A stretch of DNA of 64,000 nucleotides from the NCBI GenBank assembly GCA_016648135.1, contig JADDOH010001550.1, positions 43,615-107,614 of the forward strand, in the 5' to 3' direction. Below are positions 10,554 through 19,516 of this stretch, one piece after another. The notes under the pieces were generated by a model that was given only the letters and a program-made list of their open reading frames with translations, was not told where the DNA came from and made no database searches. The first letter of the stretch is position 1, and each line of letters starts with the position of its first letter. The stretch comes from Agrypnia vestita. Lineage: Eukaryota > Arthropoda > Insecta > Trichoptera > Phryganeidae. Both the position numbers and the translations under genes were made by a program.

Positions 10554-11513
10554 TCTCTCAACACGCCCAAAACATCTGAGCGACCCTTTTTTAATTCTAT
10601 TAACTTTGCTAAGATCAGCTTTACATTCGTTCCTAATATCTGCATTCTTTACTCTATCATAAATTGTCTGAAGGATCTCATCTCCACTGCATTCGATTTA
10701 CTTTCGTTCCTCTTCTGCCAGCTCCAGGCTTCGCTGGTGATACTATTTTAATAGTCGGTTTCCTTATAAACTATTATATAGTCAACTATTTTATAATACA
10801 TAGGTATACGTACATGTAAACATATCTATAATACAATGTCATGCACAGGGAAAAAAAACTTGTTTTTTATTACGCTTGTTTCACTTGAAACGCGTTCCGC
10901 CTTATGGGGGAATTATCAATATAATTAAATTATTCGAGAATAATAAAAACCAGTGTTTTATTCGCGCTTGTGATTGCGGAAATCTGCAAACTTACCGGGG
11001 AAAAAGAGATTTATAATATTTTTACCAGCTCGTTAATTAGCATTTAAGCGCTAATTAATGGCAATTGTTGACGTTTGATAGACGTTTGATTAGAGAAATT
11101 TGACGTTCGGAGATTATAAGAAATTTATTACATGATATTCCTTTTAAAATTAATCTATTTTGCATGTACAATATTTATACCTGTAACATGCTTTTAACTC
11201 TCTTGAAAATGTAGCAGATCAACCAGACAGGGTAGACCGGAGCCAATTGAAACATTTTCGGAACATTATTTTATTTCTAAATTGCTGTTATATTTTTTCT
11301 TCTGGTTAAAGCGATCGTCCTGCAGAGTGAGCAAATTTCACATTTTTTTCTCATATCTTCTGCTGCGTTTTTAGGCACATTTTTGTACCGAAATATATCA
11401 TTTTAAAAGGTGTTCATCATGTTAAATATATTTTAAATACGGATATCTTATTAAAATGTCACAAACAAAAGTATATAGTTAATTTTAAAAAATAGTTTTA
11501 AACCACTTGTTAT
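10554..11513. other. No gene seen
   Basis: AT-rich. The first ~190 bp probably continue the LINE tail ('ctttgctaagatcagct', 'ctgccagctccaggcttcgc'). The rest shows no coding or repeat signal that I can name. Confidence 0.4.
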
Positions 11514-12030
11514 TTGTAAAACATTAACAAACTTGCATGAATATATTCCCGCCTTGATTATGAGCCGAAAATGTTCAAGCTATCATGACCTAATATCAAT
11601 AGTTATGGAGATATGCGACATCTAAGTTTGCATTTTTTTTCTCAATATTTCTGATTTCTTTTTTGTGAAACGTTGGACTATCGTTACAATATTTTATATC
11701 GATTACGAAAAATTCATCCATTTCAATACAAGTTAAATAAAATGATAAAAACCCTGAAAACTTTCAATTGGAATTTGAAGGTTTTTATTATTTTATTTTG
11801 CTTGTATTAAAGGAAATTAATTTTTCATATTAGATATAAGTTACTATAATGATATTCCAACGTTTTACAAAAAAGAAGTCAGAAATATTGAAAAAAAATG
11901 CAAACTTTGATGTCGCATATCTACATAACTATTGATATTAGGTCATGATAGCTGGAACATTTTCGACTCATAATCAGTCAAGGAATATAGTCCTGCGAGG
12001 TTATTAATGTTTTACAAATAACCCTGTATA
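11514..12030. repeat. 500-bp palindromic element, full copy
   Basis: Fold-back element. The left arm (11514-11755) and right arm (11765-12030) are inverted copies sharing 'gagtcgaaaatgttc', 'taatatcaatagttatgga', 'aaaaccctga' and the terminal 'gttattgtaaaacatta' sequence. The right end is 'acaaataaccctgtata'. No ORF. Non-autonomous; superfamily not identified. Confidence 0.72.
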
Positions 12031-12076
12031 TTCGTCAACTAGTTTCGGTTGGTCTCAACCTTCATCAGGACAATAA
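12031..12076 (-). ncRNA. Hammerhead ribozyme motif, solitary
   Basis: Minus strand: TGTC-CTGATGA-A-GGTTG-agac-CAACC-GAAA-CTAGTT-GACG. Stem I GTC/GAC, stem II GGTTG/CAACC, palindromic stem III ACTAGT, cleavage triplet GUU. It abuts the end of the 500-bp palindromic element at 12030. No Penelope ORF nearby. Confidence 0.65.
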
Positions 12077-12149
12077 AATCTGAGCTATTCTGAAAATTGC
12101 AATATTGGGATGTCAGATCTTTATCCCAATCTTGACATGTATGTATAAC

Positions 12150-12295
12150 TATATGTATGTTTTAAATTTGGCATTTTTGAAATTAATGAATTCAATCAAT
12201 CAGAAAGTTATTCACAATTACGAATAATGAGCTTTCTAATTGATTGAATACATCAATTTTAAACCTGTCAAATATAAAACGTCAAAAAAACGGCG
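12150..12295. repeat. Short palindromic MITE R2, copy 1
   Basis: Inverted arms 'gaaattaatgaattcaatca...agaaag' and 'ctttctaattgattgaa...catcaatttt', with 'tttaaacctgtcaaat' outside. Same arrangement at 42.65 kb. Confidence 0.5.
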
Positions 12296-12714
12296 TCACA
12301 ATGTTATATAATAACTGTCAAGATACATAAATAGCAATGTTGCTTAGTTCAGTATACAGATGAATACAGTAATATGTACAGATGTTTATTTAAAGAAAGA
12401 AAATCAAGGAGGGACAAAATATCAACTAGATGGTGGGGAAGAAAGGGGGAGGGTTAAGCGAGGAGGGAGGGAGCAACTTTAAAATCAAACTATTAGATAA
12501 ATTTGTTTATTTATTTATTATTTGTCTATTATTATTGATAACATTATTAATTTTTAAAGCTTTTTAAATATATTGTTGCTACTTGCACACTTCTATACTC
12601 GGGAGCGAGTGGAAGTTGGGTATCGAGACATGTCTCTTCCTGATTCGAGTGCACAATGGACGTAGGTTTCAAGTTATTATGGCTGTTGTTTCAACTGTCC
12701 CCGGTTTACCATAC

Positions 12715-12835
12715 TGGAAGATGGTCCTGGTAAAAGCCTCAACAGGCATTGAGCTTGCACGTGAAAACGTATGAATGTGGATGAGGCGAGAGTTGTGTGT
12801 CAGGACAGAAGAGTGTGGCGTTCGTTAAGTATGTA
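12715..12835 (+). pseudogene. LINE tail remnant, same family as 10.3 kb
   Basis: Plus strand, decayed: 'EDGPGKSLN' and, in another frame, 'MNVDEARVVCQDRRVWRSL'. DNA shares 'gtcaggacagaagagtgtgg' with the 10.3-kb copy (there on the minus strand). Broken by stops and frameshifts. Confidence 0.55.
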
Positions 12836-12839
12836 AGTA

Positions 12840-13996
12840 AATCACAGTTATTTTTAAACAATTTGTTTGGAGAAACAATATGATACTCGTAATTAATCAA
12901 TTTTACATATCTCAAAACCACGGTGAGTAGACAGACTTCTTTCCATTCAAGAAAGACAAAAGAATTAGTGAAAATAAGCCGTGCGTACGAGACATATTAT
13001 AACACTTTGTATTGATATTATCGTAAACATCAAAATAAAAACGAGACAATGTGCATCATACATACAAATTCGAGGGTCTTTCTTAAATGAAAAGGTCCTT
13101 TTTAAAGGAAAAATCTATGTAAGCTTTTCTTTTAAAAAAGTTTACATAAAAAATGTTGCGTATAGAAAATATTCTTGTCAAATACAACTTTTCATACGTA
13201 CTTTTACACAATTTTAATTACGTAAACATACCTTTATGAGTAAAATCAGGAAAACTGGTTTGACATACACATTTGGAAAATATATTTTATTTTGCAACGG
13301 CGGTATTCGACCTTAATGGATACCTCTTGTACACTTTAATGGACACACATTGTGTCGATGTTTTAATGTATCGTTTTTCAGGTATTTTATTTTCTATTTA
13401 GTTTATTTTCTCGGGTTAAAGTTGCGGAGTATGAAACAAGCATTGGCGGCAATAGAAGATAGTTTATAGTCAATGTTACGTGATTCATTCCGTAGGTATC
13501 ACAAATATTTAAACTTGCACCTAAGAAAATTAAACATATGCAGAGAAAATTAAACCAACGGATGTGTAATATATCAAACTTTTTCAGTATTTTAGACGTA
13601 TGCCGAAGGCTGTAAACACTAGGACACTTTCACTAACAATTTAAAGTATTACTTTATTTTAGTATAATAATATTAATTGTTTTATATTATTTATTTGATA
13701 TTACGTGCAGTATTACGTACGTAACTATTTATAATACATAAATTTTCTCACTCTATTTTTCCAGAAAGAGACTAACTCTTATACTTGGAGAGGGAGGGAT
13801 TTATTCTATATTATTCTTAAAATGGTGTATAAACGGGAAAACAATTTTAATCAATTAATAATCTAAATCTTACAACACATATTTTCGAAACATTATTTCA
13901 AATTGGTTTATATTTTATTGAGAAGAAAGGACCACGATGCTCCGTCTTCCATTAAGAGAACGATTTTATTTAAAAAAAAAATAGTATAAATCTCAC
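12840..13996. other. Sequence next to gene A exon 1 (intron side), nothing recognised
   Basis: If gene A is real this is its intron 1. No exon 2-like Cys motif on the minus strand. Scattered direct repeats of 'agaaaattaaac' (about 13524-13552). Confidence 0.4.
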
Positions 13997-14039
13997 CTGC
14001 ATAGTACTTCCCGTTGATGGAAAATTCAACCTGCGCCAT
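13997..14039 (-). CDS. AOX: First coding exon of a third AOX (gene A)
   Basis: Codes for MAQVEFSINGKYYA plus one base, followed by the donor GTGAGA. Length (43 nt) and phase equal those of gene B exon 1, and the INGK motif is the usual AOX opening. I found no exon 2 (CxEGGCGxC) in the 14 kb to the left, whereas gene B has only 1.4 kb between exons 1 and 2. The gene therefore either continues outside the window behind a very long transposon-filled intron, or this is an orphan exon. Confidence 0.72.
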
Positions 14040-14107
14040 TGTTACCACAATAAAGTACAAATTTCATTAAAATCAATAAATACCGATTTTTTTCAATATT
14101 ACACTGC

Positions 14108-14145
14108 TCACTGGAGAAACGGAAAATGTGGAAAAATATATAAAG
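14108..14145 (-). promoter_or_regulatory. Candidate TATA box and initiator of gene A
   Basis: On the minus strand, TTTATATATTTTT (about 14144-14132) lies about 30 bp before TCCAGTG (about 14115-14109), which fits arthropod TATA-to-initiator spacing. This is about 75 bp ahead of the gene A ATG. AT-rich DNA makes chance TATA matches common. Confidence 0.3.
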
Positions 14146-14384
14146 AATAAAGATTAATATTATATGTTACATCTGTGTTACTATGTAACTCGAATAATAA
14201 CAGACTTCACGATTCACGACAACCCGATACGTCCATCCAGTGAAAATTCAAACCTGTTGTACGCAACTATCCTCGTTGCACCCGCGGCCGCTGCGGCTGG
14301 TCGCAGCCACCACTCCGGCCGACTGAAAATTGCATTCAACGAGATCAGACTGTTGTTTCGTCGACTTTTTTCTAATCCCGAGTA

Positions 14385-14535
14385 AGGCCCGGTTGTTTCA
14401 AGTTCGATCAAAGTGAGCGGTCGATTAAAGCATAGATTTTTACGAAAACGGATCGTCTGATTGGTGGAGAACGTAAAAATCTATGCTTTAAAACAACGCT
14501 TACTTTAATCCAACTTGAAACAACCGGCCGTAAGT
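14385..14535. mobile_element. Harbinger-like MITE, 350 bp upstream of gene A start
   Basis: Ends 'ggcccggttgtttcaagttc' and inverse 'aacttgaaacaaccggcc', flanked by TAA-type triplets. Core has 'gcatagatttttacgaaaac' and 'tctgattggtggagaacg'. Non-coding hairpin. Placement in Harbinger is inferred from the 3-bp TAA/TTA flanks. Confidence 0.62.
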
Positions 14536-14566
14536 CAAGTTTGCCAAAAATTTGAGGGGAGATACA

Positions 14567-14640
14567 GTTGCCGGCAAACTTTTTGAAATTCCTTGGCGTA
14601 GTGGGGGAATGCGCTTTGTTTTTTCAACCATGGATAGTTT
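14567..14640 (+). repeat. Half copy of Tc1-like MITE
   Basis: 'acagttgccggcaaac', then 'ttgaaattccttggcgtagt' and 'gggggaatgcgc'. One arm of the MITE seen whole at 15.34 kb. Confidence 0.5.
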
Positions 14641-14849
14641 CAATCACAGAGTGTAAGTTTTAAGTTTGTCATGTAATTTTTTAGCCATTCTTTTAGTGAT
14701 CCTCGTATTACACATTTATCAATTACTGTCAGTAAAATCTCGTGTGTCAAATGTTTTTTGAAATCTATAAATACTATTCCTTTTTTTTTATCATTCAAAT
14801 AATTCACACAATATTTTAAGTACATACCTATGTCCAAATCTTTGAACAA
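14640..14849 (-). pseudogene. LINE reverse transcriptase fragment (Jockey/CR1 type)
   Basis: Minus frame: YLNDKKKGIVFIDFKKHLTH, EILLTVIDKCVIRGSLKEWL, KNYMTN. Corresponds to RT block 'lFiDfkKAFDTVdHeiLl.kl..yGirG.....lksYl.nR'. Catalytic domain otherwise absent. Starts exactly where the Tc1-like MITE arm stops. Confidence 0.62.
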
Positions 14850-15304
14850 ATTGGTATTAGCTATATTATTTTAATGCATTGTGGCATTACGGTTTCCCGC
14901 CACAATCTGGTCTACGCAACTATAAACGTTTTTTTCTTTTATAATTTCGTCCCCGTTACGTCTTTAATAAGGTGTTAAAATCCGTACTCATAAATCATAT
15001 TTTCTTATGCATTTATTAATCTATTGTTTTTTTTAAGACGCTAAACAATAATAAACGCTTGTATGTACGTCAATTTTGAGTTTTATTTTTTTTTCATTAT
15101 TGTATTTTAATTAAGTATACAGGGTATGATAAAAATAAATTTCATGTAGGGAAATAAGCTGTTGTTGGCTGGTATGCTGATAAGCGATTAGTATTATTAT
15201 CATTCGGTTATAGTTAAAAAATATATTTGTTTATTAATCAAGTGACAGTGCCCTAATAACCAATTCTGCTTTTCCCCGCATGATTTTTTTTCGTCGCATC
15301 AGTA

Positions 15305-15590
15305 TAATGTTGCGGCCCGCGTAACTTAGCAAACGTACAGTAGCCGGCAAACATATTGAAATTTTACGGCGTAGTGGGGGGAAGTTTGCCCATGTACCAT
15401 TGCACCAACGAGACCTAAATTTTGTCTTCTGCGCATTCCCCCACTACGCCAAACAATTTCAAGAAGTTTGCCGACAACTGTATGTATGTGGCCCGACGAA
15501 AAAAAAGGTTGAGTACCGTTGCTCTAGACCAATGGTGGCGAACCTAGGGCACGCGTGCCATGGGTACAGCAATTTGGCTGGCACGTGAAC
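15305..15590. mobile_element. hAT-like terminal remnant
   Basis: 'tgcggcccgcgtaac' before and 'tggcccgacgaaaaaaaagg' + 'ttgagtaccgttgctctag' after the nested MITE resemble ends of hAT elements ('...ggttgagaaccactg'). Then 'accaatggtggcgaacctag' + 'ggcacgcgtgccatgg' looks like a second hAT-type terminus. Confidence 0.4.
15336..15486. mobile_element. Tc1-like MITE nested in a hAT-like end
   Basis: TACAGTAGCCGGCAAAC ... GTTTGCCGACAACTGTA with TA flanks; inner 'ggcgtagtggggg' and 'cccccactacgcc'. About 148 bp, no coding capacity. Flanked by gcggcccgcg on the left and tggcccgacg on the right, so it sits inside another element. Confidence 0.6.
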
Positions 15591-15599
15591 GCAATACAA

Positions 15600-16619
15600 G
15601 TTAATTATTTTCCGAAATGAATTTTATAAAAGTTCAAGACATAGATTGACTGGGGAATCCTCTTGGGCTAACAAATGACTAAAAGTGACGACATTTGAAT
15701 TTTGAACCAGGTATAAAGCGTTAGGTAACGAATGTACAGCAGAAAAATATGATTAATAAATACTTTATATGGATTTTTATTGGTTATAAGTTCATTTTTA
15801 TGAAAATGTTGTGTATTTTTTTAAACTTTTTAAATAAATTTCTGAATTATTTTTTTTTTCATTTTTCCCTATTAAAACTATTCAGAAGGGTGAATGAGGA
15901 AGGACCTCTCGAACCAACTTCGGAAGTTGGTTCATTCATTCCTTCATCCATCATTCAATGTCATCGGATAGTGTTGTTAAAATTCTCACGTCATGTTTGT
16001 AAGCAAATAAAAACTAATCAACTATCCTATCGAATGTCCGTCCGTAACTTGCTGGAATTACGATAACATCACTGACTAGCGACGCGGGCAGCCGATTGTA
16101 CACGCCAATCAACGCGCGGAGCGCAATCAGTCTACGCGTAAGGGTCGCGCCACCAAACTACGCGGCCTTGACATTTATTTTAATTTAATTATGTCCTGTG
16201 AAGCTAAAAAAGTATGTGATGCTCGTTTGAATAAATTTTATATGTCTTCTCCTTTTTAATATATTATCCATGTGTTGTGTTCTTCAGAGAATAGCGCCTC
16301 CTGTGAGGTGGATTCCAAGCTGTCCTCCCATCTTTTGGGAGGTCTACCGCGAGGGCGGGTTCCGTGAGATTGATTATGTAGTGTAATTATGTGTAATTCT
16401 GTTTATATTAGAAATATAAATTCTTTTATTACCTACTTAAATAATAAACAATATATATTACGATTATTCTCACCAATAAATAGTTGCAAAATCAAGATCG
16501 TTTATTTTATGTTTATTTCATTTATGGAGCCAATTGTGAACGGCGATTCCGACTGTTCGATTAAGAATGATACAAATCAATACACATATGATAATTTATT
16601 TCCCGGAATGGCTGCGTAG
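15600..16619. other. Gene A/gene B spacer, nothing firm
   Basis: Contains a CpG-rich patch (16070-16170) and 'agctgtcctcccatcttttg' with 'ggaggtctaccgcgaggg' (about 16318-16355), which looks like LINE-derived tail DNA, but no conserved frame is long enough to call. Confidence 0.35.
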
Positions 16620-17395
16620 TCGCCCGTGACATACGTGTTTAGGGGATGCGGTGCCCGCGGATCCCCATTGTTGTAAATGTGGTACAGGAAACAGCTGATA
16701 GAAAAGAAAGCCGCTGTCAGTTTTATGTATGTTTACAGGGATGTGTGCTATCGCTCGACCTTGGTAGATAGGCCGGCTGTCCTCGGGGTGCCAGCTGATG
16801 GGATCTGTGCGGTGTCTTCAACTCTGTCTTGGGCCACGGTCGTAGCGGATGCAAGGTACAGTCGATGGAGGCGACAGATCGGCGAGGTGAGCTGGAGACG
16901 ATGCTGATGACGGATGTAGGTGGTGTATCGCGGCGAGGTCGAGGATACTGCTGCTGCAGGATGGTGATGATGGCCGCTGGTCGATGTTGTGATGGCAGTG
17001 AAGCTATGACGATTAAGGCGGTTGATCAACTGGAGATCGGGTATGGAGTGTAGAATGAGACGATGTTGTTGATGTCGTGGCTACGGCAGACTGGAGATGT
17101 AGCGTAGAATGAGAAATGCTACGTAGCGAGGTGAGCTACGAGTAGCCGGGCAGCAAGACGTCGTGGTTATGACGTTGGAAAACGAAGTGATTTGGGACTT
17201 CGCTGCGACGTCCTTTATATCGTATTTTTCGCTGTGCGACGTGTGCATAAAGCTGTGCGAAATATGTGCATTCCCATGGGAACGAATTCGTCAGTATTTT
17301 TAGATTTTCCAAGCACTGGAACGTATCTAGTTTAGTCAGCATATTTGTATCTTCCTTGTTTGACAATTAGACACGGCTTATCTATACCGCGTCAT
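16620..17395 (-). mobile_element. GC-rich block, possible solo LTR
   Basis: An island of much higher GC than its surroundings. Read on the minus strand it starts near TGACGCGGTATAGATAAGCC, has a TATA-type site (CGATATAAAGGACGTC, about 17225-17210) and ends around ACGTATGTCACGGGCGAC. No gag/pol next to it. The arrangement suggests an LTR, but no paired LTR or certain target duplication was found. Open frames inside it look compositional. Confidence 0.3.
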
Positions 17396-18059
17396 TTTTT
17401 CCCACGGGACTTTCGGCGCTGGTCAAGGTACGTTGGGAAACTTGTTGATGACGCTAAAAGTGTATCAAAATAACGCGAGTATTCGCATTTGAACATGTTG
17501 TTTATACCAATACGTGCGTAAATTTCAAGCTAAAAAAGCGAATTATTAATATTTAGGTACGTATATTACGAAGACTTTCGGTTGATGACTTATTTGATAT
17601 TTTTACAGTTTAATTTTCTATTACGTTACGCCAATTCAAATAATTATCTGGTAATTGTAATTATCGATAGTAAAACGAAAATCGATTTTTGCAGATTCGA
17701 TGGTATAGGTACGTAAGGACCATCGAGATATTCCGGAAAACGAGTTTCAGGACTGCTTCTAGAAATGAGAATGCAGTTTGAATCCGTATAATACATAAGG
17801 AATACGTACTTTAAAGGTGAAAGTAGCTACTGGTGCATCGTTCCACATTTATATTTATTTATTTAGTTAATAATACACTAGTTAATATTATTCATGCATA
17901 TATTCAATTTTATTTAATAGGTAATTCTATTTTTTTATTCTGATGTCTGTATTCCTTCTTGAATATTATAATATTTCTCTGGTGGATTACTGTACTCCTT
18001 TAGTTCTTTGTAAAATAAACAGTTTTATATATTTATTTTATTTCTGTTTTTATTTTCAA

Positions 18060-18205
18060 CAGGCCAAGAGGCCCAATTACAGGAGTCTAAACACAATACC
18101 CAGGCTCGAGTAAATCACATAGATTAATTATGACCTCACCGGGAATCGAACCCGGAACCCTCGTTGTGAAAAGCAATGTCATACCCACTGAGCTACGAGG
18201 GCCTC
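18060..18205 (-). mobile_element. tRNA-derived SINE, copy 1
   Basis: The minus strand begins GGCCCTCGTAGCTCAGTGGG, with a T-arm CCGGGTTCGATTCCCGG (perfect 5-bp stem) and acceptor arms pairing 6 of 7. It is followed by a body 'gagcctgggtattgtg' and end 'cctgtaattgggcctcttgg'. The same body follows a decayed tRNA-like head at 44.29 kb, so this is a SINE and not a tRNA gene. Internal A and B boxes look usable by Pol III. Confidence 0.68.
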
Positions 18206-18494
18206 ATGTAATTCTTATTTTGTTGGCACTTCTTTTATCATGTCCGTGAATGTCTACGACATTTACTATTTTATTTTTGTGCTATTTTGGCATTCTATCA
18301 CATAATTTAAGATTTTATTTTATTATTTAAGATGTATATGAAAATCATTGTGCTTTGGTCCGAGTTTTACAATGGGCCAATTCAATCTGTTAACATATTT
18401 TTAATTTAAGAGTATCTACTTCTTCTAAGAATGATTCTCATTGCTCCATTTTCTTGAATTTAAATTTTTTTATGTTTCATATACCGCAGGGTTG

Positions 18495-18690
18495 AAATAA
18501 TATCGAACCTTTATTTTTTCCGCCTAAACAAATGAAACACGGGAGGTGTCCTTTGGTGGAGATGTGTGTAGGAGACATTCATGTACGTGCATGAATTTTT
18601 CCCGCCTGCAGAAAGCCTCAGTCGCTGGCAGTCGGATTGTTAACTGTTGTGAAATGACAGCGACTTGAACAGCGATATTCCGATATACAA
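18495..18690 (+). mobile_element. mariner 5' end remnant, copy 1
   Basis: 'taatatcgaacctttatttt' + 'ttccgcc', then 'gggaggtgtcctttggtgga' and 'cccgcctgcagaaagc', colinear with the 5' end of the mariner remnant at 38.2 kb (opposite strand). Transposase missing. Confidence 0.55.
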
Positions 18691-18852
18691 ATTATACGAT
18701 ACATAAGTGGGAACCATTTGCAAGTTCCAACAGGCTTTCGGAGGTGATGCTACTACATACACACATATTTATTAAAAAATAATTTACTACTTAAAGTAAT
18801 TGGTAGAAAAACCGATGTGATGGATAAATTAGAAAGATATACAGAAAAAAAA

Positions 18853-18922
18853 ATCGGGAAATAGCCACAGTATTTTTTTTAATGAACATTAAAAATAAAA
18901 TACTGTGGCTATTCCCCGGAAA
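18853..18922. repeat. Strong inverted repeat
   Basis: 'gggaaatagccacagtattt' on one arm and 'aatactgtggctattcccc' on the other, separated by ~25 A/T-rich bases; part of a larger imperfect palindrome (about 18835-18950). Likely a MITE remnant. Confidence 0.5.
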
Positions 18923-19442
18923 TTTTTTCAGTGTATTTATCTTATAAATTGATTAGGTACTCTAATTTATTTTAAATATCACAACACCCCAATAAAAAGT
19001 GATTTCATTGAAAAATATAAAGACATAAAATTTTAAAAACCTTTAATATAGAAGAAATGCATCATTTTTCATAATATTGCATATTTTTTACGCTTCTGTT
19101 CTTCATTTCACTTTAGAATTTTTCGACTTTCAAATTCAGCCACAAAAATTAACACTAGGTTATTTCCTAAATTTCCAATTTTTTAGTACGGGAAATATTA
19201 AGAAACATTTCTTTATCGAAACACAGATTACTCAAGTTCAGCCAGCTCAAAAAATTATTCATATATTAAACATATTTTAAAATTATATTAATTATGTGAA
19301 ATTACCCAGCAAAGGTCATCAAATAATGAACACTGATATCTTCTAACAATATTTAAGCTATTTAAAACAAGAAGATAATTGTTAACAAATTTTAGAAAAT
19401 TAAGATTTTCACAACTTAAAAATAATGTGAATAACATGAATA

Positions 19443-19516
19443 TTATTCCTTCAGTTTAAATTCATTGAGGTTTGTATTTACAGCCAAAACTATACTTTCC
19501 ACTGTGAGAGGAATTT
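19443..19516 (-). CDS. AOX: AOX gene B exon 16 (stop codon)
   Basis: 74 nt. Codes for [24 protein letters not shown] (written in two parts), then TAA. Acceptor TTTCAG. No AATAAA is seen in the ~150 bp beyond the stop. Confidence 0.88.

Noticed and set aside
14214..14411. ORFs on both strands with an Ala-rich run near gene A
   Set aside because: Arise from a GC-rich patch and run into the MITE; no known domain and no splice or start context.
16748..17029. 93-aa minus-strand ORF in the GC-rich block
   Set aside because: Low-complexity His/Ser/Thr-rich composition, overlapping ORFs on both strands, no domain; explained by GC content.
18134..18203. Functional tRNA gene on the minus strand
   Set aside because: Cloverleaf arms are present, but the anticodon arm is short and irregular, and the following ~75-bp body recurs after a decayed head at 44.29 kb, which marks a SINE.
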